Positions 8,875 through 18,250 of a DNA stretch of 64,000 bases are shown here, piece by piece. The notes under the pieces were generated by a model that was given only the letters and a program-made list of their open reading frames with translations, was not told the DNA's origin and ran no database searches. How positions within the stretch are numbered: position 1 is the first letter of the stretch; the number at the start of each line of letters is the position of its first letter. This stretch comes from Rhodoferax sp. (GTDB taxonomy: Bacteria > Pseudomonadota > Gammaproteobacteria > Burkholderiales > Burkholderiaceae_C), in the NCBI RefSeq assembly GCF_018780565.1, contig NZ_JADMJN010000011.1, positions 94,003-158,002 on the forward strand, in the 5' to 3' direction. The position numbers and the translations under genes are program-made.

Positions 8875-10308
8875 TCAGACCCGCACCACCCGTCCCGGGT
8901 TCATGAGGTTCTGCGGATCGAGCGCGCGCTTGATGGCCCGCATCAAATCCAGTGCTACGGGTGACTTGTAGTGCTCCAGCTTGTCCACTTTGAGGCTACC
9001 CACGCCATGTTCGGCCGAGATGGAGCCATTGAAGGCGGCCACCGAGTCAAACACCAGGGTGTTGACCTCTTCTTCGTGCTCCTGCAAAAAGATCGCCGCA
9101 TCCATACCCTCTGGTGCTTGCACGTTGTAGTGCAGATTGCCGTCACCCAAGTGGCCAAAGTTGACCAGCCGCACGCCGGGGATGGCCTGCTGCAGCAAGG
9201 CATCGGTGGCGCGCACGAAATTAGGAATGCTGGACACCGGAATCGAGATGTCGTGCTTGATGTTCAAGCCCTCTTGCGCCTGCGCCAGGGGAATGCTTTC
9301 GCGGATATGCCAAAGCTGCTTGGCCTGTGACAGGTTTTCGGCCACCACGGCATCGGTGACGCAACCCTGGTCCAGCGCAGTTTCCAGCAGGCGCTCAAAC
9401 TGGGTGCGGGCATCGGCCTCGGACGCATGGCCGGAGTTTTCCAGCAACACGCAAAACGGTGTGTCCAGATGCAGCGGCACCAGCAGCTGTGCAAAGTGCT
9501 TGGCCACCAGACTGAGCGCAAACTGGCCCATCACTTCAAAACCGGTGAGGCCTGCGCCCAGGTGCCGGTGGGCCAGCCCCAGCAGGCTGACCGCATCTTC
9601 CAGCGTGGGCACGGCAGCCCAGGCGGTCAATTGCGCCGTGGGCAGGGGGTAGAGCTTCAGGGTGGCGGCGGTGATGATGCCCAATGTGCCCTCCGACCCA
9701 ATGTAGAGGTTACGCAGGTCGTAGCCCGTGTTGTCCTTGCGCAGCCCGGTCAGGCCTTGCCAGACCTCACCCTGGGCGGTGACCACTTCCAGCCCCAGGC
9801 ACAGGTCGCGCGTGTTGCCGTAGCGCACCACCTGCGTGCCACCGGCATTGGTGGCCAGGTTGCCGCCGATGGTGCAGGTGCCTTCAGCCGCCAGGCTCAA
9901 GGGAAAGAGCAGATCGGCTTCTTCGGCGCGTTCCTGCAGGTTTTGCAGAATGCAGCCAGCCTCAACCGTCATGGTCATGTTGTCACTGTCCAGGTTGCGC
10001 ACGGCATTCAGGCGTTGCAGGCTCAGCACGATTTGCCGCCCCGACAGGTCGGGTGTGCCACCCACCACCAAGCCGGTGTTGCCGCCTTGGGGCACCAGAC
10101 TGACGCCACTGGCCGGGTTGGCCGTGCAAAATGCCGCGCAGGCTTTCACAATCTGCGCGACTTCTTCGGTGGAGGCGGGCCGCAGCACCGCCAGCGCCTT
10201 GCCGTGTGAGCGTTTGCGCCAGTCCTGTTCCCAGGCCGTCAGGTCGCCGTCGGTGTAGACGTGCGCGGCACCGACGATGTGGCGCAATTCGTTCAGCAGG
10301 CTTTGCAT
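8875..10308 (-). CDS. FAD-linked oxidase, D-2-hydroxyacid dehydrogenase type
   Basis: Flavoenzyme of the GlcD/D-lactate/D-2-hydroxyglutarate dehydrogenase family. 477 residues: an N-terminal PCMH-type FAD domain (VSLVPQGGNTGLVVGG, GNLATNAGGTQVVRYGN, YIGSEGTLGIITAATLKLYP) and a C-terminal FAD-oxidase domain (NFGHLGDGNLHYNV, SAEHGVGSLKVDKLEHY). The exact substrate cannot be read from the sequence; D-2-hydroxyglutarate, D-lactate or glycolate are possible. It begins four bases after the stop of the upstream DUF2069 gene, so they probably form an operon. Confidence 0.87.
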   Translation of the reverse strand: MQSLLNELRHIVGAAHVYTDGDLTAWEQDWRKRSHGKALAVLRPASTEEVAQIVKACAAFCTANPASGVSLVPQGGNTGLVVGGTPDLSGRQIVLSLQRLNAVRNLDSDNMTMTVEAGCILQNLQERAEEADLLFPLSLAAEGTCTIGGNLATNAGGTQVVRYGNTRDLCLGLEVVTAQGEVWQGLTGLRKDNTGYDLRNLYIGSEGTLGIITAATLKLYPLPTAQLTAWAAVPTLEDAVSLLGLAHRHLGAGLTGFEVMGQFALSLVAKHFAQLLVPLHLDTPFCVLLENSGHASEADARTQFERLLETALDQGCVTDAVVAENLSQAKQLWHIRESIPLAQAQEGLNIKHDISIPVSSIPNFVRATDALLQQAIPGVRLVNFGHLGDGNLHYNVQAPEGMDAAIFLQEHEEEVNTLVFDSVAAFNGSISAEHGVGSLKVDKLEHYKSPVALDLMRAIKRALDPQNLMNPGRVVRV

Positions 10309-10312
10309 GGCG

Positions 10313-10705
10313 TCAACCTTTCTCGGTAACAGGGGCTGCAGCTTTGAGGCGCAGGCGAACGTGCAGGGCGCAAGCCACGAACAAGGTGAGGCACAGCACC
10401 ACCTCGATCATGGCCAGGTAGTTGCTCGGCGCCTTGTCGCTGTAAGCGCGTACCACCCCTTCGGTAAAGTAAAGCCACACCAGCAGGCTTACCCAGCGGT
10501 AGGTGTACATGCGGTTTTTCAGCAAGCCGGCCAGCGGAATGCACAGAGGCAGCACTTTGAAGGCCAGCAAGAAGCCGCCCGGACGGATCGGAGCCAGGTA
10601 AAGTTCCCAGGCCAGGCCCAAAACGATGAGCCCGAGCAGGCTGCCCACGGCCAGAATACGGGTGGCCAGGACAGAGGGGGCGGGGGTGTTGTTTTCTGTA
10701 ATCAT
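10313..10705 (-). CDS. DUF2069 small membrane protein
   Basis: 130-residue inner-membrane protein with four predicted helices (LATRILAVGSLLGLIVLGLAW, FLLAFKVLPLCIPLAGLL, YRWVSLLVWLYFTEGVVRAY, MIEVVLCLTLFVACALHV). This pattern and the FTEGVVRAYSD segment fit DUF2069, whose role is unknown. ATG 10705 is chosen because it begins just before the first helix. It is divergent from the YihY gene (21 bases between starts) and upstream of the FAD-linked oxidase. Confidence 0.85.
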   Translation of the reverse strand: MITENNTPAPSVLATRILAVGSLLGLIVLGLAWELYLAPIRPGGFLLAFKVLPLCIPLAGLLKNRMYTYRWVSLLVWLYFTEGVVRAYSDKAPSNYLAMIEVVLCLTLFVACALHVRLRLKAAAPVTEKG

Positions 10706-10726
10706 TGGAGTGGCATCATAGCGGCC

Positions 10727-11989
10727 ATGAGCTTGCCTTTCCCTCCGCCTCTTACTCCTGAATCCGCGCCCGGGCCGACCCTGGCGCAGCGCCTGGATGC
10801 CCTGCTGCAAAGTCTGTCGACATTTCCCTGGCGCAGCACGGCCCTCACCCTGCGCGAACGCTTCCGGGAAGACCGTCTGGGCCTGACCGCCAGCAGCCTG
10901 ACTTTCACCACCACCATTGCCCTGGTTCCCTTGATCACGGTGGCGCTGGCTGTTTTCACGGCCTTTCCCATGTTCGCCAAATTTCAGGTTGTTTTGCAGA
11001 AGTGGCTGCTGGAGAGCCTGATTCCCGACAACATTGCGCGCCAGGTCATGGGTTACCTCACCCAGTTTGCCGGCCAGGCCAGCAAGCTGGGCTTTGCCGG
11101 GGTGGCGATTTTGTTCACCACGGCGCTGGCCTTGATCTTCACCATCGACCGCACCCTCAATGGCATCTGGCGCGTGCGCAAGCCGCGACCTTTTGGGCAA
11201 CGGGTGCTGGTGTACTGGGCGGCGGTTACGTTGGGGCCCTTGCTGCTGGGGATCAGCTTGACGCTGACTTCCTACGCGGTGTCAGCCTCCAAAGGCGTGG
11301 TAAATGTGATGCCCGGCGGCGTGCAACTGCTGCTCGATACCTTGCAGTTCTTCCTGATGGCCAGCGGCATGGCCGCGATGTACCACTATGTACCCAACAC
11401 CCAGGTGAAATGGGGGCACGCCTGGGTTGGCGGTCTGTTTGTGTCGTCTGGCTTTGAGGTGGCCAAGAAATTGCTGGCGCTTTATCTGGGCAAGGTGCCC
11501 ACTTATTCGGTTTTGTACGGTGCCTTTGCCACCGTGCCCATTTTGCTCATCTGGATCTACGTGGCCTGGGTGATTGTGTTGCTCGGCGCTGTGATCACGG
11601 CCTATTTGCCCAGTCTGCTCTCGGGTTTGTCGCGCCGTGTCCGGTCGCCTGGCTTGCAGTTTCAGCTGGCGCTTGAAGCCTTGCAGCAGCTTGACCGCAT
11701 CCGCCTGACCAGGGACAAGGGGCTGACGATCGCGCAAATGTCGGTGCTGCTGCGCGTGGATGCACTGCAGCTGGAGCCTGTCCTGGAAACCCTGTGCGAG
11801 TTGGACTGGATTGGTCTGCTTCAGGAAGAACGGGCCGATGAAAGCGCCCGCTACGTTTTGTTGGCAAATCCCGATACAACCCTGCTGGCGCCGCTGCTTG
11901 ACGCGTTGCTGCTGCGTCAGGGTGAAACCACCGAAAATTTATGGAAAAACGGCCTCTGGCCCTCGTTGTTATTGCGTCAGGCGCTATAA
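10727..11989 (+). CDS. YihY/BrkB family inner-membrane protein
   Basis: 420-residue membrane protein of the YihY/virulence-factor BrkB family. About six helices span residues 60-310, with family-typical segments (TASSLTFTTTIALVPLITV near the start, TIDRTLNGIWRVRKPR, and YSVLYGAFATVPILLIWIYV). A cytoplasmic C-terminal extension of about 100 residues looks winged-helix-like (LTIAQMSVLLRVDALQLEPVL). The biochemical role of the family is not settled. ATG 10727 is chosen over far-upstream in-frame starts because those would overlap the divergent DUF2069 gene. Confidence 0.87.
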   Translation: MSLPFPPPLTPESAPGPTLAQRLDALLQSLSTFPWRSTALTLRERFREDRLGLTASSLTFTTTIALVPLITVALAVFTAFPMFAKFQVVLQKWLLESLIPDNIARQVMGYLTQFAGQASKLGFAGVAILFTTALALIFTIDRTLNGIWRVRKPRPFGQRVLVYWAAVTLGPLLLGISLTLTSYAVSASKGVVNVMPGGVQLLLDTLQFFLMASGMAAMYHYVPNTQVKWGHAWVGGLFVSSGFEVAKKLLALYLGKVPTYSVLYGAFATVPILLIWIYVAWVIVLLGAVITAYLPSLLSGLSRRVRSPGLQFQLALEALQQLDRIRLTRDKGLTIAQMSVLLRVDALQLEPVLETLCELDWIGLLQEERADESARYVLLANPDTTLLAPLLDALLLRQGETTENLWKNGLWPSLLLRQAL

Positions 11990-12010
11990 ATTCAGGAGTA
12001 TTGGCGCGTA

Positions 12011-13360
12011 TCACGCCGTGGCGAAGGGCGCAGCCAGAAAGCCCCGAAAGCGTGCCCGTCCGCCGCGCACCGGCGCCGCGGTGAGGCGGTAGGCGGGAAA
12101 GCGCTGCAGAAAGCGTCCGATGGCGATGCGCCCCTCCAGACGCGCCAGGCTCAGGCCTGCACACTGGTGAATGCCGAAGCCGAAGGCCAGGTGCTTGTTG
12201 TTGCTGCGCTCCAGATTGAGAATGTCCGCTTGCTCAAACTGCGCCGGGTCCCGGTTGGCGGCGCCAATGCACAGCGTGACCAAGGCACCTTCTGGCAGGT
12301 CCAGCCCCGCGATCTGACAAGCCCTGAGCGCACGCCGGTTGCCCAGCTGGTTGGACGACTCAAAGCGCAAAAATTCGTCCACGGCGAGGGTCAAACCCGT
12401 CTCTGGCCCTCGTGGATCATCTGCGCCTTGCTCCAGTTTTGAGAGCAGTTGAGTGCGTTGCCGGGGCCATTCCCGCAGGGTCACCAGCGCATTGCCGATC
12501 AGGTTGGTGGTGGTTTCGTGCCCGGCGTTGAGAATGAAAATGCAGTTTTGCAGCAGTTCGACTTCACTCAAAGTCTCGCCCGCTCCTGTGCCGTCAGCCG
12601 CGCGGGTGTTCTCGCCCTGAATCAGGCGCGTCAGCACGTCATGTTCGGGGTTGCCGGGGCGGCGTCGCCGCTCGGCCACCAGATCCTTGAGGTAGGCCAG
12701 CATGTCCAGCACGGCCTGGTTGCCCAGGGCTTCCTGTGCGGGCGTCAGCACCGGTTCCAGTGCCCCCAGAATGGCCAGCGACCAGGCGCGCAGCGGCCCT
12801 CGGTCGGCCAGGGGAACGCCCAGCAGATTGCCAATGATCTCCACCGGAATGGCCGAGGCAAAGTCCTCGATCAGGTCGCCGCCGCCTTTGACTTCTATGT
12901 CGCCCAGCAAGCGGTCCACCAGTGTGATCAGCCCCGGTTCCATGTCGGCGATGGCGCGACGGGTGAGGGCGCCCATGATGAGCTTGCGCACCCGTGTGTG
13001 CAACGGCGGGTCATTGAAAACCAGGCTGTTGGTGTGGTGTTCGAACAGCGGCGTGTGTGCCACCTCAGGCGAGTAAGGCGCGTGGTTGTATTTGGGTGAA
13101 AACTCCACCTTCTTGTCGGAGCTGAAATTCTGGGCGTCGCGGTACACCGCCACCAGATCGGCGTAGCGGGTCAGGAAATACGAGCCATCGGGCATGCGCC
13201 GTACCGGCTCACCGGCTTGCAACGCGGCGTACACCGGGTAGGGGTTGGCGTAAAAGTCGGCGGGCAGGGCACGCAGGTCAAACGAGGCTGCGATCTCCTG
13301 TGCCCGCTCGGTGGACATGGCGGGCGTCAGGCCCCATACATTTGCAGCAGACGTGCTCAC
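12011..13360 (-). CDS. Cytochrome P450
   Basis: Soluble bacterial P450 monooxygenase. The I-helix oxygen-activation motif (ILNAGHETTTNLIG), the ExxR of the K-helix (EFLRF) and the haem-ligand loop with Cys400 (FGFGIHQCAG) are all present and in order. The likely start is GTG 13360, whose GTGA overlaps the TGA of the upstream hydrolase by four bases; ATG 13318 (435 residues) is the alternative. The substrate is unknown and no ferredoxin or ferredoxin reductase gene adjoins it. It is last in the coupled trio metY, hydrolase, P450. Confidence 0.92.
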   Translation of the reverse strand: MSTSAANVWGLTPAMSTERAQEIAASFDLRALPADFYANPYPVYAALQAGEPVRRMPDGSYFLTRYADLVAVYRDAQNFSSDKKVEFSPKYNHAPYSPEVAHTPLFEHHTNSLVFNDPPLHTRVRKLIMGALTRRAIADMEPGLITLVDRLLGDIEVKGGGDLIEDFASAIPVEIIGNLLGVPLADRGPLRAWSLAILGALEPVLTPAQEALGNQAVLDMLAYLKDLVAERRRRPGNPEHDVLTRLIQGENTRAADGTGAGETLSEVELLQNCIFILNAGHETTTNLIGNALVTLREWPRQRTQLLSKLEQGADDPRGPETGLTLAVDEFLRFESSNQLGNRRALRACQIAGLDLPEGALVTLCIGAANRDPAQFEQADILNLERSNNKHLAFGFGIHQCAGLSLARLEGRIAIGRFLQRFPAYRLTAAPVRGGRARFRGFLAAPFATA

Positions 13361-14163
13361 GGCTTGAGAAACCCGGTCAGCGCTGTGAGCATGGGCTCGG
13401 GTGTTTCGCTCATCTGGTGATGCCCGCCGGGCAGGTAAACCACTTGGCCGTTGCGTGCCTTCTGGACCAGGACCTGTGCTGCCTTGGGCGGAGTCATCTG
13501 ATCCACGCTGCCCAATACAAAGAGCACGGGACATTGCACCTGCTCCATCGCCGCCTCGCCATGGGTGTAGCTGTCACAGGCCTTGAACCCTGCATGGAAG
13601 AGATTGACGCGCGGGTTGCTGGCCAGCACGCGGCGCCCCAAAGCCATGGAGGCGCCGTAGACCCAGGTGCCGGGCCCCATGGACGAGGGTGGTGGCGCCA
13701 GGGTGGCGCGCGAAAACACGTTGACCATCTCCAGCGCCTTCATCGGCTCATTCAGGGATGCATCCAGCAGGGCCGGAGACACTTTCATGGGCGAGGCCGT
13801 GCCGACGAGCACCAACTGGCTGATCCGTTGCGGCGCACGGGCGGCGGTCTCCAGGGCGATCAGGGAGCCAAAGCTGTGGCCTACCAGCGCGGCCTTTTGC
13901 AGGCCGGCTGCATCCATCAGCGCGACGATGAAATCGGCGGCGTCTTCCACGGTTGCCGGTGGGTCACCAGCGCTACGGCAATGCCCGGGCAGGTCCAGAG
14001 CCAGCACGTTCCAGCCGTGATGGGCCAGATAACGGGTCTGCAAAATCCAGACGCTGTGGTCGTTCAGCACGCCGTGGATGAAGATGACCGTGGGCTTGGC
14101 GGCATCGAAGGGTTTGCCGCCGGTGTAGCAGTAGGTGGCGTGGCCATTGACATGCAAGTTCAT
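13357..14163 (-). CDS. Alpha/beta hydrolase
   Basis: 268-residue alpha/beta-fold hydrolase. The oxyanion segment (VIFIHGVLNDHSVW), nucleophile elbow GHSFGS (Ser catalytic), and a late His in GGHHQMSE complete a Ser-Asp-His triad. An Asp is available in LGSVDQMTPP. The substrate is unknown; an ester or a P450-derived product is possible from its position. Its start overlaps the metY stop by four bases (ATGA) and its stop overlaps the P450 start, so the three are translationally coupled. Confidence 0.87.
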   Translation of the reverse strand: MNLHVNGHATYCYTGGKPFDAAKPTVIFIHGVLNDHSVWILQTRYLAHHGWNVLALDLPGHCRSAGDPPATVEDAADFIVALMDAAGLQKAALVGHSFGSLIALETAARAPQRISQLVLVGTASPMKVSPALLDASLNEPMKALEMVNVFSRATLAPPPSSMGPGTWVYGASMALGRRVLASNPRVNLFHAGFKACDSYTHGEAAMEQVQCPVLFVLGSVDQMTPPKAAQVLVQKARNGQVVYLPGGHHQMSETPEPMLTALTGFLKP

Positions 14164-15458
14164 ACTGCTTTCTCCGCCACTTTGAGTGCCCGTTTCAGGT
14201 CCTCGATCAGGTCGTCCGGGTCTTCCAGGCCAATGCTCAGTCGGATCGTGCCCTGGGTGATGCCACCCGCAGCCAGTGCCTCATCGCTCATACGGAAATG
14301 AGTGGTGCTGGCGGGGTGAATCACCAGGCTGCGGCAATCGCCCACATTGGCCAGGTGACTGAAAATCTTGAGAGTTTCGACAAACTTCTTGCCCTGCTCG
14401 CGGCTGCCTTTGAGGTCGAAGCTGAATACCGAGCCGGCACCGCGGGGCAGCAGCTTTTGCGCCAGTGCGTGGCTTGGGTGGGTTTCCAGCAGGGGATGGC
14501 CCACACGCGACACAAACGCCTGGCTGGCCAGAAATTCCACGACCTTTTGGGTGTTGCTCATGTGGCGCTCCATGCGCAGAGACAGGGTCTCAATCCCCTG
14601 CAAGATCAACCATGCCGAGTGAGGACTCATGCAGGCGCCAAAGTCGCGCAGGCCTTCACGCCGGGCCCGCAGCAGGAAGGCGCCCACGGTGGACTCCTCG
14701 CTGAACACCATGTTGTGAAAGCCGGCATAGGGCGTGGTGAGTTCGGGGAATTTGCCGGATTTGTCCCAGTCAAAGTTGCCGCCGTCCACCACAATGCCGC
14801 CAATCACCGTGCCATGGCCGCTCAGGAACTTGGTGGCCGAGTGATAGACCAGATCGGCCCCGTGGTCGAAGGGCTTGATCAGCCAGGGCGATGTGAGGGT
14901 GGAGTCCACCAGCAGCGGCACACCGGCCTCGTGGGCTATGGAGGAGACCGTGGCAATGTCCAGCACATCCAGTCCGGGGTTGCCCACGGTTTCGCCGAAA
15001 AACAGTTTGGTGTTGGGACGCACGGCGGCACGCCAGCCATCGATGTCGCCGGGTTTGACAAAGGTCGTCTCGATCCCGAAGCGACGCATGGTGTAGTGCA
15101 GCAGGTTTTGCGACCCGCCATACAGCGCGGTGGACGCCACAATGTGCGCGCCCGCGCCCATCAGCGTGGCCACACTCAGGTGCAACGCCGCCTGACCGCT
15201 GGCCGTGGTGATGGCGCCAATGCCGCCTTCCAGAGCCGACACCCGTTGTTCCAGGACGGCGTTGGTCGGGTTGCTGATGCGGGAATACACATGCCCCGCG
15301 CGCTCCAGGTTGAACAGCGACGCGGCGTGGTCGCTGGACTCGAATACGAAGGAGGTGGTGAGGTGAATCGGCACAGCGCGTGCACCGGTGGCTGGATCGG
15401 GCGCGGCACCCGCGTGCAAGGCCAGTGTGTCGAAGCCGGGGTCTGAGTAGCCGGGCAT
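14160..15458 (-). CDS. metY: O-acetylhomoserine aminocarboxypropyltransferase (sulfhydrylase)
   Basis: PLP enzyme that makes homocysteine from O-acetylhomoserine and sulfide, a methionine biosynthesis step. 432 residues, typical of the MetY branch of the Cys/Met-metabolism PLP family. The PLP lysine lies in YHSATKFLSGHG; other signatures are SGQAALHLSV, the early LHAGAAPDPATGA, and the C-terminal FRLS-type helix replaced by TIRLSIGLEDPDDLIEDL. It has a good ribosome site (GAAGGA) just after a leader hairpin at 15475-15503. It heads the metY-hydrolase-P450 operon. Confidence 0.93.
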   Translation of the reverse strand: MPGYSDPGFDTLALHAGAAPDPATGARAVPIHLTTSFVFESSDHAASLFNLERAGHVYSRISNPTNAVLEQRVSALEGGIGAITTASGQAALHLSVATLMGAGAHIVASTALYGGSQNLLHYTMRRFGIETTFVKPGDIDGWRAAVRPNTKLFFGETVGNPGLDVLDIATVSSIAHEAGVPLLVDSTLTSPWLIKPFDHGADLVYHSATKFLSGHGTVIGGIVVDGGNFDWDKSGKFPELTTPYAGFHNMVFSEESTVGAFLLRARREGLRDFGACMSPHSAWLILQGIETLSLRMERHMSNTQKVVEFLASQAFVSRVGHPLLETHPSHALAQKLLPRGAGSVFSFDLKGSREQGKKFVETLKIFSHLANVGDCRSLVIHPASTTHFRMSDEALAAGGITQGTIRLSIGLEDPDDLIEDLKRALKVAEKAV

Positions 15459-15474
15459 GGAGTTCCTTCAGGTT

Positions 15475-15503
15475 AAGAGGCAGACCTTCGGTTCTGTCCT
15501 CTT
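15475..15503 (-). promoter_or_regulatory. Leader hairpin upstream of metY
   Basis: AAGAGG and CCTCTT enclose a second arm (CAGA/TCTG and CC/GG) with single-base bulges and a TTC loop. It ends 17 bases before the metY ATG, right next to the ribosome site. It may affect translation or be a short attenuator. I cannot match it to a known SAM riboswitch class. Confidence 0.4.
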
Positions 15504-15532
15504 GGGGGCGGGATAGACGGCAATATCTATGT

Positions 15533-15573
15533 CTTATTGTGGGCTATTATTCTCCTCACAACAGGACAATAAG
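15533..15573. promoter_or_regulatory. Inverted repeat in the metY/CBS intergenic region
   Basis: CTTATTGT at 15533-15540 is matched by ACAATAAG at 15566-15573. A nested pair TTGTG/CACAA lies inside it. A TATTAT that could be a -10 box for the CBS gene lies between the arms at 15545-15550. It may be a regulator-binding site for one or both divergent genes. Confidence 0.35.
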
Positions 15574-15590
15574 CAGCCAAGAGGGGAAAT

Positions 15591-16049
15591 ATGAAAGTAA
15601 GCGATATTTTGCGAGTCAAGGGCAGTACCCTTTACACCGCCACGCCGGACGAGCCATTGGCGCGGGCGCTGGATTTGATGGCAGAAAAGGACATTGGCTC
15701 GCTGGTGGTGATGGAGCATGGCGATCTGGTCGGCATGCTGACGTTTCGGGAGGTGATCCAGACGCTGGTGAAAAACGGCGGCACCATTGGCTCCACCGTG
15801 GTTCGCACGGCGATGGACGATGCCCCCCTGACCTGCACCATGGAGACTGAAATCGACGAAATTCGTCGCATGATGCTGGACCGCCATGCCCGCTATATGC
15901 CGGTGATGGACAGCCGAATGCTGATGGGCGTGATCAGTTTTTACGACGTAGCCAAGACCGTTGTCGACAGCCAGAATTTCGAAAACAAGATGCTCAAGGC
16001 CTATATCCAGGACTGGCCGGAGCAGGACGGAACCCCGACCCGGAACTGA
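15591..16049 (+). CDS. CBS-domain pair protein
   Basis: 152-residue stand-alone protein made of two CBS domains (about residues 8-65 and 75-135), which together form a Bateman module that usually binds adenosyl nucleotides. Signatures are the LARALDLMAEKDIGSLVVMEHG and MLDRHARYMPVMDSRMLMGVISFYDV segments. No catalytic domain is attached, so it probably acts as an energy or ligand sensor for an unknown partner. It is divergent from metY and 31 bases upstream of aroC. Confidence 0.9.
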   Translation: MKVSDILRVKGSTLYTATPDEPLARALDLMAEKDIGSLVVMEHGDLVGMLTFREVIQTLVKNGGTIGSTVVRTAMDDAPLTCTMETEIDEIRRMMLDRHARYMPVMDSRMLMGVISFYDVAKTVVDSQNFENKMLKAYIQDWPEQDGTPTRN

Positions 16050-16080
16050 GGTGTCTTGCGCTCTGGGATAATCACCCACC

Positions 16081-17175
16081 ATGAGCGGCAACACCTTCGG
16101 AAATCTATTCGCAGTCACCAATTTTGGTGAATCCCACGGCCCGGCTATTGGCTGTGTCATCGACGGCTGCCCACCGGGCATGGTCTTGAGCGAGGCCGAT
16201 ATCCAGCCCGATCTGGATCGCCGTCGCCCCGGCACCTCCAAATTTGTCACCCAGCGCAATGAGCCGGATGCAGTTGAAATCCTGTCCGGCGTCTATGAGG
16301 GAAAGACCACCGGTACGCCGATTTGCCTGTTGATCAAAAACACGGACCAGCGCAGCAAGGATTACGGCAACATCCTGGAGTCGTTTCGTCCGGGCCATGC
16401 CGACTACACCTATTTTCAAAAATACGGTATCCGTGATCCCCGGGGTGGCGGTCGTTCGTCGGCTCGCCTGACGGCGCCCATGGTGGCAGCCGGTGCCGTG
16501 GCCAAGAAATGGCTTTTTGAGCGCTATGGCACGGTGTTTCGCGGCTGCATGACGCAGATTGGCGAACAAATGATTGGATTTGAGTCCTGGGACTTTGTGC
16601 CCCAAAACCCGTTTTTTGCGCCAGTGGCGGATGTCTCCGCACTGGAAGCCTATATGGAGGCCCTACGCAAGGCGGGGGATTCATGCGGGGCTCGCCTGCG
16701 GGTCTCGGCATCCCATGTGCCGGTGGGGCTGGGTGAGCCCTTGTTTGACAAGATGGACTCCGACATTGCCTATGCCATGATGGGTATCAACGCCGTCAAG
16801 GGCGTGGAAATCGGCGCCGGCTTTGCCAGCGTGACACAACGCGGCACCACCCATGGCGATTCACTCTCGCCCCAGGGTTTCAGGTCCAACAATGCAGGCG
16901 GTGTTCTGGGTGGCATCAGCACGGGCCAGGACCTGGAGGTGTCGATTGCCATCAAGCCCACCAGTTCCATCATCACGCCGCGCGAATCGATTGACACGGC
17001 GGGAAATGCCACCGAGGTCATCACCAAGGGGCGGCACGATCCCTGTGTGGGCATTCGCGCCACGCCGATCGCCGAGGCCATGCTGGCGCTGGTGGTGATG
17101 GAGCATGCATTGCGCGACCGGGCACAGTGCGGCGACGTGGCGGTCAGCCTGAAGCCCATCAAAGCATCGGTTTGA
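16081..17175 (+). CDS. aroC: Chorismate synthase
   Basis: Last shikimate-pathway step: converts EPSP to chorismate with reduced FMN. 364 residues, normal length. Signatures are [20 protein letters not shown] near the N-terminus, [26 protein letters not shown], and [17 protein letters not shown]. It stands after the CBS gene and converges with a transporter gene seven bases away. Another shikimate gene, aroQ, lies 1 kb downstream. Confidence 0.96.
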   Translation: MSGNTFGNLFAVTNFGESHGPAIGCVIDGCPPGMVLSEADIQPDLDRRRPGTSKFVTQRNEPDAVEILSGVYEGKTTGTPICLLIKNTDQRSKDYGNILESFRPGHADYTYFQKYGIRDPRGGGRSSARLTAPMVAAGAVAKKWLFERYGTVFRGCMTQIGEQMIGFESWDFVPQNPFFAPVADVSALEAYMEALRKAGDSCGARLRVSASHVPVGLGEPLFDKMDSDIAYAMMGINAVKGVEIGAGFASVTQRGTTHGDSLSPQGFRSNNAGGVLGGISTGQDLEVSIAIKPTSSIITPRESIDTAGNATEVITKGRHDPCVGIRATPIAEAMLALVVMEHALRDRAQCGDVAVSLKPIKASV

Positions 17176-17181
17176 CAGCCT

Positions 17182-18096
17182 TCAGGGTTTGGCGTCTACG
17201 GCATCCAGCCACTTCTGCCAGGGATTGAAGCCGGTGACCAGTGCACTGGCCAGCAGCACCAGCGCACCACCGGCATAAATGCCGGTGCTGAGCTGCTCCC
17301 CCAGGAACAGGTGTCCCCAGGTCACCCCAAACACCGGGATCATGAAGGTGGGGCTCATGGCAGCCACTGGCGACACGTGCACCATGAGGCGAATGTGCAG
17401 CCAGTAAGCCAGCCCGGACGTCACAACGCCCATCACGGCCACCGCCGCCAGGGCAACAGGGGTGAAATTGGCTTGCGGCCAGCTCCAGACCGCACCTGGC
17501 AGCAGCATCACAAGCGACACAGCATGAATACCCGCCGCAATCTCCAGGGGTTGCATGCGGGAGATGGCGCGCTTCATCAGCGGGGTCGAAATGCCATAGC
17601 AGGCCGATGCCACGGTGCAGGTGAGCGCCGCCAGAATGACGGGCCGGGTGGGGTGAATCGGTCCCAAGCCGACGATCAAGGCCACGCCAACCAGCCCGCA
17701 GATACAGCCAATGATTTTGCGCAGCGTCAGGGTGTCCTCCTTCATCCATGCTGCGGCAAATATGCCGAACACGACCGCCGTGCAGTTGAGCAGGGCACTG
17801 TAGCCGGCCGGCAGTTGTAGCGCCGCCCAGGCAAACAGCAAGAACGGAAACGCAACGGACAGGGCGCCGAGCAAGGCCAGTTCACGCCAGTGCCCGATGG
17901 GCCAGCGGTGGCGCATGACGCGCATCAGGACAGCCAGGGTCAGCGTTGCCACGCCAATGCGCAGAGCCGCCAGCACATTCGGTCCCAGCAAGGGACTGGC
18001 AATGCGGATCAGCATGAAAGAGGCACCCCAAAGGGCGGACAGCGCAACGAGCTGTGCAAAGTATTTGGTTTTCACGGAGGTCTTATTGTGCTTCAA
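17182..18096 (-). CDS. DMT-superfamily (EamA) transporter
   Basis: 304-residue inner-membrane protein with ten predicted helices in two EamA repeats (about residues 15-140 and 155-290), as in RhtA/YdcZ-type metabolite exporters. The first helix contains LSALWGASFMLIR, typical of the family. The substrate is unknown. The start is uncertain: TTG 18096 gives the full N-terminus and GTG 18075 is an alternative; neither has a strong ribosome site. It is convergent with aroC. Confidence 0.85.
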   Translation of the reverse strand: MKHNKTSVKTKYFAQLVALSALWGASFMLIRIASPLLGPNVLAALRIGVATLTLAVLMRVMRHRWPIGHWRELALLGALSVAFPFLLFAWAALQLPAGYSALLNCTAVVFGIFAAAWMKEDTLTLRKIIGCICGLVGVALIVGLGPIHPTRPVILAALTCTVASACYGISTPLMKRAISRMQPLEIAAGIHAVSLVMLLPGAVWSWPQANFTPVALAAVAVMGVVTSGLAYWLHIRLMVHVSPVAAMSPTFMIPVFGVTWGHLFLGEQLSTGIYAGGALVLLASALVTGFNPWQKWLDAVDAKP

Positions 18097-18250
18097 GCAA
18101 GGGTTTCCCCGGGTCCCCTTGGCGTCTGCGGGTGCTGAAGCAAAACATCAGGGTTGTTGGGCTTGATCAACAGGCACCCGGTGGAGAGCACCGATAATCG
18201 GGCGAGGGCGGCACAAGCGCTGTCCTCCAACTGATTATTGGAACGTCTGT

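Noticed and set aside
18163..18170. TTGATCAA before aroQ as an FNR box
   Set aside because: It lacks the four-base centre required between the half-sites.
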